Shown here in pieces: positions 8,516-17,549 of a stretch of 64,000 nucleotides of DNA. A program made the translations under genes and the position numbers. Source of the stretch: Ignavibacteria bacterium (lineage in GTDB: Bacteria; Bacteroidota; Ignavibacteria; Tepidaquicellales; Tepidaquicellaceae); the NCBI GenBank assembly GCA_016710985.1, contig JADJTX010000021.1, positions 1 through 64,000 of the forward strand, given 5' to 3'. Position 1 is the first letter of the stretch; each line of letters opens with the position of its first letter. The notes under the pieces are model-generated. The model worked only from the letters and a program-made list of their open reading frames with translations, was not told where the DNA came from and did no database searches.

Positions 8516-9602
8516 TTTTTGATCCATTGTTGTCAATAATAAAAAAATCTCCATTCTCATACCAAAGCGCATACATTACTCCTTTGTCTGCATTTTCCTG
8601 ATGATCAAGATCTATGGCTATCACTCTGTTATTATACAAATACTTAATCTGATCAACAATCGTATGACCTAAGATCATCTTTGAAGCATTAAAAGCTGTC
8701 AGTGTTTTTTCTACTTCTTCCTGAGTTTCGGTTTCTTTGACAATGCCTCTGTACCAAAGCGGACCGTTGCTGCCGATGAAAATGTCTTTTGAAGCTTCAC
8801 CTTTATTAAAGGTTTTATCAATTGATGCTCTGATGTTATTGTTAATTTCAGTTAATGAAAGAGAATCACCAGGAAAGTCTTTGCTCAGCCCTGCGTGCAT
8901 AAAAAGAAAGTCTCCGATCTTCTCAATACTGTTTTTGCTTCTGAGCCATTTACCCAGTTCAGAATTCTCTTCGTACCAGTTCTTGTAATCCAGTTTAAGT
9001 GAATCCGCATTCGCGAAATATTTAGCACGGACATATCTGAGATCATTTTTCAGGTTCATCAATTCATGATTCCCAAGAATGAAATGAACTTTCCCGCCCT
9101 GACGCTCCGCCTCAGTTTCAAGTTTATAGATCAGCCACAGGCATTCGGTGACATTAATTCCCCTGTCAAAAAAATCTCCCGGTAAAACAACATGTCCGTT
9201 TCCGAATGTCCAGTCAAGTTCATTGTTTACTACACCTGCAGCAGTCAGTATCATTTTAAAACCCGTGAAATTTCCTTCGATATCTGAAACTATAAGCATT
9301 TTATCCGGGAGATCATAAACATCCGGTTCTATGCTAATGGATTCTTTGAGTTTAAAGCTGAACTGCTGACCGGATTTGTCAACATAGCAGGTCAGCACAT
9401 CTTCTGCTTTGATTTGATCACGGTACGCTTTGAAAGAATTCTGATCAGGTCTGACAGAGTAGCTTATAATGTTACCGTCTTCATGGATAACAACCGGTCC
9501 GTCACTGCTGAATCCGGAAGAGTCCTCATCTGATCTTACATTATTCAGGGATAATGAACTTTGAATGACTTCGAGGAGTGAAAAGTACTGCGCCTGCTGC
9601 AA
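8505..9602 (-). CDS. Exported calcineurin-like metallophosphoesterase
   Basis: A Ser/Thr-phosphatase-like metallophosphoesterase of about 365 residues. The metal-site motifs are in order: SDIEGN (variant of GDxHG), GDFFDRG, GNHELMNL, HAG, and GHT. The fold resembles Shewanella-like protein phosphatases; the substrate is unknown. The open frame begins at a TTG with no signal peptide, but an ATG at 9657 in another frame encodes MLKLNTFLRYFSLCLIMF, a clear signal-peptide core, so a frameshift around 9602-9620 has probably split off the export signal. The full gene would be 8505-9657 and the product periplasmic or surface located. The last codons lie in the heptamer array. It stands alone on the minus strand. 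Confidence 0.82.
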   Translation of the reverse strand: MQQAQYFSLLEVIQSSLSLNNVRSDEDSSGFSSDGPVVIHEDGNIISYSVRPDQNSFKAYRDQIKAEDVLTCYVDKSGQQFSFKLKESISIEPDVYDLPDKMLIVSDIEGNFTGFKMILTAAGVVNNELDWTFGNGHVVLPGDFFDRGINVTECLWLIYKLETEAERQGGKVHFILGNHELMNLKNDLRYVRAKYFANADSLKLDYKNWYEENSELGKWLRSKNSIEKIGDFLFMHAGLSKDFPGDSLSLTEINNNIRASIDKTFNKGEASKDIFIGSNGPLWYRGIVKETETQEEVEKTLTAFNASKMILGHTIVDQIKYLYNNRVIAIDLDHQENADKGVMYALWYENGDFFIIDNNGSKNEL

Positions 9603-10001
9603 TGAACATTATCAGGCACAATGAAAAATATCTGAGGAATGTATTTAACTTCAACATTTGATTTTTATTTACAGCGGCATATTAATAAAATTGCATTCAA
9701 TGTTCAATGTTCAATGTTCAATGTTTAATGTTCAATGTTCTGAATACACTAAGAGATGTTCTTTATACACTACATTTTTATATCTCACAGATAACACAGA
9801 TTTTCACAGATTTTTATTGTTGTCTGTGAGGAATTATTGTCATAAACATAGTCAATGTTCAATACTTTATTTGTAATCTGTAATTTGTAATTTGTAAATT
9901 TGTAACCTTTAAACGTAACCTTGTAACTCGTAACTCGTAACAATTTCGTAACCCTCGGGTAATCTTGTAACTCTCGTAATTTGTAATTTGCAATTAATAA
10001 G
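9603..10001. other. Intergenic region filled with short tandem repeats
   Basis: Apart from the probable signal-peptide codons of the phosphatase (9603-9657), I see no gene. 9697-9738 is six copies of tcaatgt/ttaatgt. 9787-9833 holds CACAGAT-type repeats closing in an inverted TCTGTG. 9868-9990 is a degenerate GTAATTT/GTAACTC heptamer array reaching to 12 bases before the next start codon. Confidence 0.75.
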
Positions 10002-13000
10002 ATGAATATACCCACAGGAACAGTAACGTTTTTATTCACTGACATAGAAGGCAGTACAAAGCTGTCACAGGATTATCCTGATACTTATCATTCCATACTG
10101 ACGGGGCATAATGAGATTCTGCACGAAGCTGTCGAATCCAATAGCGGATTTGTTTTTAAAACAATAGGTGATTCATTCTGCTGCGCTTTTCAGAATGCGG
10201 AAGATGCTGTGAAGGCGGCAGTTGATACTCAGATAAAACTCAATTCTGAGAACGGAAATGATGCAGTTATAAAAGTGAGAATAGGTATTCATTCGGGGAA
10301 TGCGGAATGGAACGGGAAAGATTATATGGGCTACATTACTCTTGCACGAACAACAAGAGTGATGTCAGCTGCATACGGTGATCAGATCATTATTTCAAAT
10401 GATGCATATGAACTTGCGAAAGATGTAATAAGCATTCCCAATCAGCCTGCCCGGCATTCTATTAAAGAATCTGAGTTAGATGATACCGGCGGGGAGATTG
10501 GTAATGAGAGCAGCGGTATTTCATTCCGCGATCTTGGTGAAAGAAGACTTAAAGATGTCATACAACCTATCAGGCTTTTTCAAATAATATATCCCGGACT
10601 TCGTGAAGATTTTCCTCCGTTAAAGACTCTTGATGCCAGACCGAATAATCTTCCCATTCAGATGACGAGTTTCATTGGAAGGGAAGAAGCAATGAAGCAG
10701 ATAAAAGAGCAGTTAGGTAAAACCCGTCTACTGACGATAATAGGTTCAGGCGGTGCAGGCAAGACACGTCTTGCACTGCAAACCGGAGCAGATATGATAG
10801 ATGATTTTTCAAACGGGGTATTCATTACCGAACTTGCTCCGGTGTCTGATCCTTCATTGATAGTGCAGACTCTGATGGATTCCATAGGAATAAAAGAAGA
10901 GCCGGGACTTTCACCTAAAGAAATGCTAACCGGATATCTTAAAGATCTTGAGATACTTATTATATTTGATAATTGCGAACATCTTATAAATGACTGTGCG
11001 GACCTGGTTGAATTTCTTTTAAGAAAGTGTCCCCGGATAAAAATAATAGCAACAAGCCGTGAATCATTAAACTGCTCCGGTGAGCATACATACAGGGTTC
11101 CTTCACTCTCACTGCCTGACACATCAATTTACAACACTCCCGAAAAACTTACACAATACGAAGCAGTCCGGTTGTTTATAGAGAGAGCTTTACTGGTCAA
11201 ATCGAATTTTCGCATTAACAATGAAAATGCGCCTGCACTGGCGGAGATCTGCAGCCGTCTTGACGGGATACCACTGGCTATTGAACTTGCAGCGGCGAGA
11301 GTAAATATATTAACAGTAGATAAAATTAATGAGAGGTTAGACGACAGGTTTAAATTATTAAGCGGCGGAAAAAGAACAGCTTTACCGAGGCAGCAGACTC
11401 TTAAAGCTCTTATAGACTGGAGTTATGATCTGCTTTCAGAAGACGAAAAAAAAATCTGGAGCAGAGTTTCTGTATTTACAGGAGGCTGGACACTTGAGGC
11501 GGCCGAAGAAGTTTGTTCAGATGATACGATAAGTAAAGATGAGATAATTGACCTTCTAAGTCAGCTTACAGAAAAGTCCGTAGTAATTTATGATGAAGCA
11601 AAAGACAGATACAGGATACTTGAAAGTATAAGACAATACGGCATCGAAAAATTGTCAGATGAAAATAAAATATTCACACAACATCTGAATTATTTTTTAG
11701 ATTTGTCAAAAAAAGCAGAGCCTGAATTGAAGAGTAAAAACGCAAAATTCTGGCTCGCTGTAATTGAAGCTGATTACAACAACTTTATATCAGCTATAGA
11801 ATGGTCCGTCAATAATGAGAATAAAGAAAAAGGAGCTGTTATTTCAAATGCGCTTGGAAGGTACTGGAACAGGGCGGGACTTTATTCAACCGGTATAAGG
11901 ATCGTTGAAATTATTCTGGAAAGTCCGGGAGCATTGGGTAAATTATCAAAAGGAAATGTACTTTACTGGATTGGTAGTTTTAAAATGTCTCAGGGAGATA
12001 ATGAGCAGGCTAAGAAATATTTAGAAGAAAGTCGGGAAATTTACAAAGAAATTGGAAACAAGAGTGGAATTGCCTTATCTTTACAATGCCTTGGAAATGT
12101 AGCAGACGCTCAGGGAGATTTTGAACCGGCAAAGAATTATTTCGAAGAAAGCCTGGCTATTAAAAAGGAAATTGGTGATAAAAATGGAATTGCTTCACCT
12201 ATACTCAGCCTGGGAAATGTAGCATTAAATCAGGGAGATTATGAAAAGGCAAGGAAACATTATGAGGAAAGTCTGTATATTTTCAAAGAAATTGGTCTCA
12301 AATATGGAATAGCTTTATCCATAAACAACCTTGGAAATGTTGCTTTATATCAGGGAGATTTTGAACAGGCTAAAAAATATCTGGAAGAAAGTCTGGATTT
12401 ATTAAAAGAAATCGGGAATAAAAAAGGAATGGCTTTTTCCATAGAAAGTCTTGGAAATGTAGCATTAAATCAGGGAGATTATGAACTGGCTAAGAGATAT
12501 TATGAAGAAAGCCTGGAATTAAGAAAGGAAATTGGTGATAAAAATGGAATTGCTTCTTCCATACTCAGTCTGGGAATGGTAGCATTTAATCTGGGAAGTT
12601 CTGAACAGGCTAAGAAATTTTATGAAGAAAGTCTGAATATTTACAGAGAAATTGGTGACAAAAATGGAATTGCTGATTCCATAAACAGGCTTGGAAGTAC
12701 ATCATTTAATCAGGGGGATTATGAGCGGGCTAAAAACTATTATGAAGAAAGCCTGAATATTTATAAAGAAATCAAAAGCAAAAATGGAATTGCTCACTCC
12801 ATAAACTATCTGGGAAATGTAGCATTCGGTCTGGGAGAATTTGAAAAATCAATAAAATTGCTGAGTGCTGCAGAAAAGTCATTACAATCTATGGGAGCAG
12901 TTTTAGATAAAGATGATCAGAAAATAAAAGATGAAAATATTGCAAAGCTTAGAGAGCAATTTGGTGATGAAGAGTTTACAAAGTATTGGGAGGAAGGGAG

Positions 13001-13022
13001 TTCGACAATTACTAATTACTAA
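10002..13022 (+). CDS. Nucleotide cyclase-STAND ATPase-TPR protein, copy C
   Basis: The longest and only fully intact copy, 1006 residues. Cyclase domain (~4-195) with FTDIEGST and KTIGDSF (both metal Asp present), IGIHSG, and ARTTRVMSAAYG where family members with known activity have N-R-x-A-R, so the transition-state Asn is Ala. A linker with LDARPNNLP follows, then the STAND ATPase (~230-540; Walker A GSGGAGKT, Walker B LIIFDNCEHL), then TPRs. The TPR block includes seven DNA-level repeats of exactly 120 bases (11991-12830), which shows recent expansion. The last codons (TITNY) come from an aattact heptamer array. The ATG start has no obvious ribosome binding site and is preceded by GTAACTC heptamers. 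Likely a cytoplasmic signal sensor; ligand and output are unknown. Confidence 0.9.
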   Translation: MNIPTGTVTFLFTDIEGSTKLSQDYPDTYHSILTGHNEILHEAVESNSGFVFKTIGDSFCCAFQNAEDAVKAAVDTQIKLNSENGNDAVIKVRIGIHSGNAEWNGKDYMGYITLARTTRVMSAAYGDQIIISNDAYELAKDVISIPNQPARHSIKESELDDTGGEIGNESSGISFRDLGERRLKDVIQPIRLFQIIYPGLREDFPPLKTLDARPNNLPIQMTSFIGREEAMKQIKEQLGKTRLLTIIGSGGAGKTRLALQTGADMIDDFSNGVFITELAPVSDPSLIVQTLMDSIGIKEEPGLSPKEMLTGYLKDLEILIIFDNCEHLINDCADLVEFLLRKCPRIKIIATSRESLNCSGEHTYRVPSLSLPDTSIYNTPEKLTQYEAVRLFIERALLVKSNFRINNENAPALAEICSRLDGIPLAIELAAARVNILTVDKINERLDDRFKLLSGGKRTALPRQQTLKALIDWSYDLLSEDEKKIWSRVSVFTGGWTLEAAEEVCSDDTISKDEIIDLLSQLTEKSVVIYDEAKDRYRILESIRQYGIEKLSDENKIFTQHLNYFLDLSKKAEPELKSKNAKFWLAVIEADYNNFISAIEWSVNNENKEKGAVISNALGRYWNRAGLYSTGIRIVEIILESPGALGKLSKGNVLYWIGSFKMSQGDNEQAKKYLEESREIYKEIGNKSGIALSLQCLGNVADAQGDFEPAKNYFEESLAIKKEIGDKNGIASPILSLGNVALNQGDYEKARKHYEESLYIFKEIGLKYGIALSINNLGNVALYQGDFEQAKKYLEESLDLLKEIGNKKGMAFSIESLGNVALNQGDYELAKRYYEESLELRKEIGDKNGIASSILSLGMVAFNLGSSEQAKKFYEESLNIYREIGDKNGIADSINRLGSTSFNQGDYERAKNYYEESLNIYKEIKSKNGIAHSINYLGNVAFGLGEFEKSIKLLSAAEKSLQSMGAVLDKDDQKIKDENIAKLREQFGDEEFTKYWEEGSSTITNY
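11991..12830 (+). repeat. Seven in-frame 120-bp tandem repeats encoding TPR units
   Basis: Units begin at 11991, 12111, 12231, 12351, 12471, 12591 and 12711, each exactly 40 codons (consensus CAGGGAGATTATGA, AAGAAATATT, GAAGAAAGTCTG, AAAGAAATTGG, AAAAATGGAATTGC). Similarity at DNA level suggests unit gain or loss by recombination. Confidence 0.9.
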
Positions 13023-13131
13023 TTACTAATTACTAATTACTAATACTAAGTTAATAATTAATAATTAATAAATTACTAATTAATAATTAGAATAAATATC
13101 GTAACTTGTAACTCGTAACTCGTAATTTTTA
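13007..13131. repeat. Heptamer arrays between copies C and D
   Basis: Five exact copies of aattact (13007-13041) start inside the last codons of copy C. Degenerate taataat/aattact units follow, then gtaactt/gtaactc units (13101-13123) end just before the ATG of copy D. Confidence 0.85.
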
Positions 13132-13136
13132 ATTAA

Positions 13137-15959
13137 ATGAATATTCCTACAGGAACAGTAACGTTTTTATTCACCGACATAGAAGGCAGCACAAAGCTGT
13201 CGCAGGATTATCCTGAGACTTATCATTCTATACTGACGAGGCATAATGAAATTCTGCACGAAGCTGTCGAATCCAATAGCGGATTTGTTTTTAAAACAGT
13301 AGGCGATGCATTCTGCTGCGCTTTTCAGAATGCGGAAGATGCTGTGAAGGCGGCAGTTGATGCTCAGATAAATTTCAATTCTGAAAACCGGAAAAACACT
13401 GTGGTAAAAGTTCGTATTGGAATTCACACAGGTAATGCTGAATGGAATGAAAAGGATTATATGGGATACATCACTCTTGCCCGGACTTCTAGAGTTATGT
13501 CAGCTGCTTATGGCGGACAGATACTGGCTACGGAGAAAGTCTATGAATTAACCGAATGGAAAACAGTGACCGGGATAAGTTTCAGGGATCTCGGAGAGAG
13601 ACGTTTAAAAGATCTGATACAGCCGGTGAAACTGTTTCAGATTCTTTCACAAGGACTCACATCAGATTTTCCTCCTTTAAAAACGCTTGATGCAAGACCG
13701 AATAATCTTCCTGTGCAGCTTACAAATTTTATCGGCAGGGAAAAAGAGATCATTGAAATAAAAAATCTTTTATCCGAATTCAGGCATATAACGATGTTAG
13801 GTCCGGGTGGAACAGGCAAAACGAGACTTGCATTACAGGTTGCAGCGGATCTCATAGATGAATTTTCCAACGGTGTCTGGGTCATCGAGCTTGCGCCATT
13901 GTTTGATCCGTTACTGGTACCTTCGGCATTTGTAAGGACCCTGGGAATTACGGAACCTCCGGGTCAGGATACATTGTCTACATTAGTAAATTATCTTAAA
14001 GATAAAGAGATACTATTGATCCTTGACAACAGCGAGCATTTAATAAATGCATGTGCAAACATAACAGAGAAACTTCTGAAGAATTGCTGCGGTCTGAAAA
14101 TAATTGTTACAAGCAGAGAAGCGCTGAGAAGTGATGGTGAGTATACATACAGGGTAACGTCTCTGAGACATCCTCAGCCTAAAGAAACAAATACACTTCA
14201 GGAACTTTCCCAGTTTGAAGCTGTCAGATTATTCATCGAACGGGCGCTTGCAGTAAATTCCGGATTCAGAGTAAATAATGAAAACGCGCCTGCACTTGCC
14301 GAGATCTGTTATCAGCTGGACGGAATTCCTCTTGCAATTGAGCTTGCAGCAGCAAGGATAAAAATATTATCAGTTGAAAAGATCTGTGAAAAATTAAATG
14401 ACAGGTTCAAATTGCTTACAAGCGGAAAGAGAACTGCGCTGCCGCGTCAGCAGACTCTTCGCGCAATGATAGACTGGAGTTATGATCTTCTCACTGATAA
14501 GGAAAAAATATTGTTTCAGAGACTTTCAGTTTTTTCCGGAGGATGGACACTTGAAGCAGCTGAGGAAGTCTGCTCTGATGACAATATTGAATCCTATGAG
14601 ATCATTGATACTCATACAAATCTGCTTGATAAGTCATTGATCAGTTCAACCGAAACTTCCGGTAATATCCGCTTCTACATGCTTGAATCTTTAAAGCAGT
14701 ATGCAATAGAAAAACTGGGGACTGATTCAGTAACAGCCGTGAAACATTTAAACTATTTCATGAAACTTGCAGATCATGAGCAGATGAGAAAAGACGGAAT
14801 GGAAGTAATTGACTGGGTAAATTTAATTGACTCTGAAATAGATAACATAAGAACGGCAATTCACCGCGCTTCTGAAAATAACCCTGATGAAGCATTCATA
14901 ATTGTAAACAACATGACTGAATTCTGGAATGTCAAAGGATCTTTTCTCGAAGGACTTCAGACCTGCCTGAAGGTGCTGGATACAAAACTTGAGTATGATG
15001 AAATTCTCAAAGCAAGAGTTTTATACAGTGCAGGTCTTGATTCAAGTTACTTAGGCAGACAGGCGGATTCCTGAAAATTATATAAATCAAGCCTTAGCCA
15101 TATTCAGAAAATCAGGCATCCGTGCGGATGCAGCGAAATGTCTCAACGTACTTGGAGTTTGCTCCAATCTGAAAATGGAAAGAGAACATGAATCCATGGG
15201 ATATTACAATGAAGCAATTTCAATTTTCCGGGAATTGGGAATGAAAAAGACATGGCAGTCACACTTTACAATATATCTTTTATCAATGCAAGAAAAGGTG
15301 AGACTGAACTTTCGCTGAAGCATAAAATTGAAGCGCTTGATATTTTTAAAGAACTGAAGGAGACACATCAGATATCTCTTCTGCTTGCTAATCTCGGCAT
15401 AGTCGAGTTTAAAAACAGTAATTTTGAGAAAGCCCGGTCCTATTCAGAAGAAAGTCTGTCAGCTTCATATGAAATAGGCGATAATTTTCTGATCTCAATT
15501 AACCTGATCAATCTCGGATGCATTTACATGGGATTAAAGCAATTTGAGAAAGCCCGGGAATTGCTTGAAGAGTCGATAGTCATTATAAATGAATGCGGGT
15601 ATCAAAGTAATTATCTTGTTGCGCTGATGTATCTTGGCGAAGTTGAGTCAAACCTGAAGAATGATGAAAGAGCAGTTGAACTGTTCAAAGAATCCATACA
15701 GACAGGAAAAGAAGCTGATATTGATTATTATCTCGGAAGCAATTATTACAAGCTCGGTATATCATATTTTAATTTAAAAGACTATGAGAACTCAGTCAGA
15801 TACTTTACTTTTCTGAAAACAATAATCGGCAAGAACAGTAATCCGTTAGGAAAGGAAAAACTGAATATTGCTGAAGAATACAGCTTAAGGCTAAAGGAAA
15901 TACTGGGTAGTGAGAAGTATGAAAAGTATGTCAGTGAGGCTTCGATAATTGATAATTGA
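13137..15959 (+). CDS. Nucleotide cyclase-STAND ATPase-TPR protein, copy D (two compensating frameshifts)
   Basis: Reconstructed as about 940 residues. Cyclase (~4-170; FTDIEGST, KTVGDAF, IGIHTG, ARTSRVMSAAYGG), STAND ATPase (~205-510; Walker A GPGGTGKT, Walker B LLILDNSEHL with Cys changed to Ser) and TPRs. The first frame stops at 15072, but reading one base on continues the TPR region (PENYINQALAIFRKSG ...) to about 15241. There a missing A in GGAATGAAAAAGAC restores the original frame, which runs to 15959. The +1 and -1 shifts cancel, which favours sequencing error. The last codons (SIIDN, stop) lie in a gataatt heptamer array. It belongs to the same tandem family as A, B and C. Confidence 0.85.
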
Positions 15960-15964
15960 TAATT
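15944..15964. repeat. Heptamer array (GATAATT) overlapping the stop codon of copy D
   Basis: Three exact gataatt units; the stop TGA at 15957 falls inside the array. Taataat-type units follow at 15983-16006. Confidence 0.85.
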
Positions 15965-16324
15965 GAAATTGGGAGAGGCCCGTTAATAATTAATAATTAA
16001 TAATTAGGAATTAAGAAGTAAGAACTAAAGTTGTTCTTTTGTCATTCTGAACGAACGGAGCGAAGCGGAGTGAAGTGAAGAATCCAAACGCAGGGTAGAA
16101 TAAACATTGGATGGCATCATTTATAAATTAAAAGAAAAACATAAGTCAGTCGCTGAATCTGATTTTCAGAGCTAACTCACATTAAAATAAAGCTAAATAA
16201 AAAAAATGAAATTAATACCTTATCATAACAATCTATCAAGATGGCAGACTTATAATTTAAATTTCACTGAGACTTTGAAGTAAGATCATATTTTAACATT
16301 CTTAATTTAATTAATCATATAGTA
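15960..16324. other. Intergenic region with dispersed repeat
   Basis: Apart from the heptamer units, 16041-16085 holds GTCATTCTGAACG ... GGAGCGAAGCGGAGTGAAG ... AATCC, a repeat scattered through many Bacteroidota-type genomes. The rest is AT-rich, and no gene or clear promoter was recognised. Confidence 0.6.
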
Positions 16325-16873
16325 ATGATAATAACTGATTTTGAGCTGCAGCCCGAACTTGAAAATGATCTGATAAAAGTACAGCCTTTGAGGGAAGATG
16401 ATTTTGAAAGGCTGTTTGAAGTTGCATCAGATCCAATGATCTGGGAGCAGCATCCTAATAAAGACAGGTACAAGAGAGAAGTATTTGAAACATTCTTTAA
16501 AGGAGCAATGGAATCAAAAGGAGCGTTTCTTGTATCCGATAAAATTAGCGGGAAGCCAATTGGAAGCTCAAGATATTACGGTTATAATAAAGATGAAGCA
16601 TCTGTCTCAATCGGATACACATTTCTCGCAAAGGACCACTGGGGAACTGTGTTTAACCGGTCATTGAAAATGTTAATGCTTGAGCATGCATTCAAATATG
16701 TGAAAATTGTCTACTTCCATATTGGCGCCGAAAACATCAGGTCACAGAAAGCCATTGTAAAATTAGGCGCAGAAAAGATAGATGAGATCGAAATGGAATA
16801 TTATGGGGAGAAGAAAAAACTTAATTATGTCTATAAGATAGATGCCAATGACTGGTCAGTTATAAAAAAATAA
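16325..16873 (+). CDS. GNAT family N-acetyltransferase, RimJ/RimL type
   Basis: 182 residues with the RimJ/RimL-type GNAT layout: N-terminal LIKVQPLREDDFERLFEVASDP, central strand VSIGYTFLAKDHWG followed by the acetyl-CoA-binding turn and helix (NRSLKMLMLEHAF), and C-terminal FHIGAENIRSQKAIVKLGAEKI. Such enzymes move an acetyl group from acetyl-CoA to an amine on a protein, ribosomal protein N-terminus or small molecule; the substrate cannot be told from sequence. The gene stands alone. The ATG start has no strong ribosome binding site, and the length is normal for the family. Confidence 0.88.
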   Translation: MIITDFELQPELENDLIKVQPLREDDFERLFEVASDPMIWEQHPNKDRYKREVFETFFKGAMESKGAFLVSDKISGKPIGSSRYYGYNKDEASVSIGYTFLAKDHWGTVFNRSLKMLMLEHAFKYVKIVYFHIGAENIRSQKAIVKLGAEKIDEIEMEYYGEKKKLNYVYKIDANDWSVIKK

Positions 16874-16901
16874 ACACACCATTATTACTTTCCTTATTCA
16901 T

Positions 16902-16937
16902 ATGATATATATCATATGAATAAATGATAAATATCAT
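16902..16937. promoter_or_regulatory. Two tandem FNR/CRP-like palindromes upstream of the cytochrome genes
   Basis: ATGATATATATCAT (16902-16915) and ATGATAAATATCAT (16924-16937), centres 22 bases apart, about two helical turns. Each carries TGAT-N4-ATCA half-sites, the FNR-type core. A related site precedes the hdr-flx operon (27987). Binding is inferred from the pattern only. Confidence 0.55.
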
Positions 16938-16980
16938 AAACTTCTAAAAAATAAAAAGCTAAATTATGTAAAATCAAATT

Positions 16981-17547
16981 GTGAAAAAGTCACTTCTTGT
17001 TAAACATATCCTGCCATTCCTGCAATGGTACGGGCTAATGATCTTATTAGCAATTGTAATAGATTATTTTCTTCACAGACTTCAATTAATTCAGATCGGA
17101 CGATATCTCGGATATGCCGGAACAGGATTAATCATCATCTCTTTTCTTTATTCATTACGGAAGCGGAAATTAATTCAGTCAGGCTCTCCGAAAAAGCTTT
17201 TGATGCTTCACGAGTATCTTGCATGGGGAGGATCAATATTAATACTGGTGCATGCCGGAATACATTTCAATGCCATACTGCCGTGGCTTGCAGTGCTGAT
17301 GCTGCTTATAGCTGTTGCAAGCGGGCTTATCGGTAAATATCTGTTAAAGAAGGCAAACGAATCATTGAAAGAAAAGAGAAAAGAACTTTTGGATTCAGGG
17401 ATCAGCCTTGAAGAGGCTGATAAAAAACTCTTTTTTGACTCTGTGACTGTTGACATGATGAAAAAGTGGAGACTGGTTCACTATCCTATCACTCTGATGC
17501 TGGGAATACTATCGCTGCTGCACATAATTACGATCTTAATGTTTTGA
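16981..17547 (+). CDS. Cytochrome b-like integral membrane protein
   Basis: 188 residues, GTG start, four or five membrane helices (about 12-31, 37-55, 70-85, 95-115, 165-187). Histidines sit in or next to helices (MLHEYLAWG, LVHAGIHF, WRLVHYPITL, LLHIITI) as expected for a di-haem b-type cytochrome of the ferric-reductase/b561-like kind. It ends two bases before the ten-haem cytochrome c gene and is surely co-transcribed with it, so it most likely passes electrons between the quinone pool and that cytochrome. Two FNR-like sites upstream suggest control by anaerobiosis. I do not recognise a precise family, and haem ligation is inferred. Confidence 0.7.
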   Translation: MKKSLLVKHILPFLQWYGLMILLAIVIDYFLHRLQLIQIGRYLGYAGTGLIIISFLYSLRKRKLIQSGSPKKLLMLHEYLAWGGSILILVHAGIHFNAILPWLAVLMLLIAVASGLIGKYLLKKANESLKEKRKELLDSGISLEEADKKLFFDSVTVDMMKKWRLVHYPITLMLGILSLLHIITILMF

Positions 17548-17549
17548 AT

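Noticed and set aside
9785..10045. Minus-strand open frame reading NYKLRELQDYPRVT ... NYKLQITNK
   Set aside because: It is translation of the GTAATTT/GTAACTC heptamer array; the same applies to the minus-strand frame at 31921-32259.
1..15959. Cyclase-STAND-TPR array as an anti-phage defence island
   Set aside because: STAND-TPR proteins can be antiviral, but no nuclease, toxin effector, restriction or phage gene is near, and similar proteins are common signalling proteins. Left open rather than claimed.
16041..16085. Possible regulatory RNA with GGAGCGAAGCGGAGTGAAG
   Set aside because: It matches a commonly dispersed repeat; no promoter or terminator frames it.
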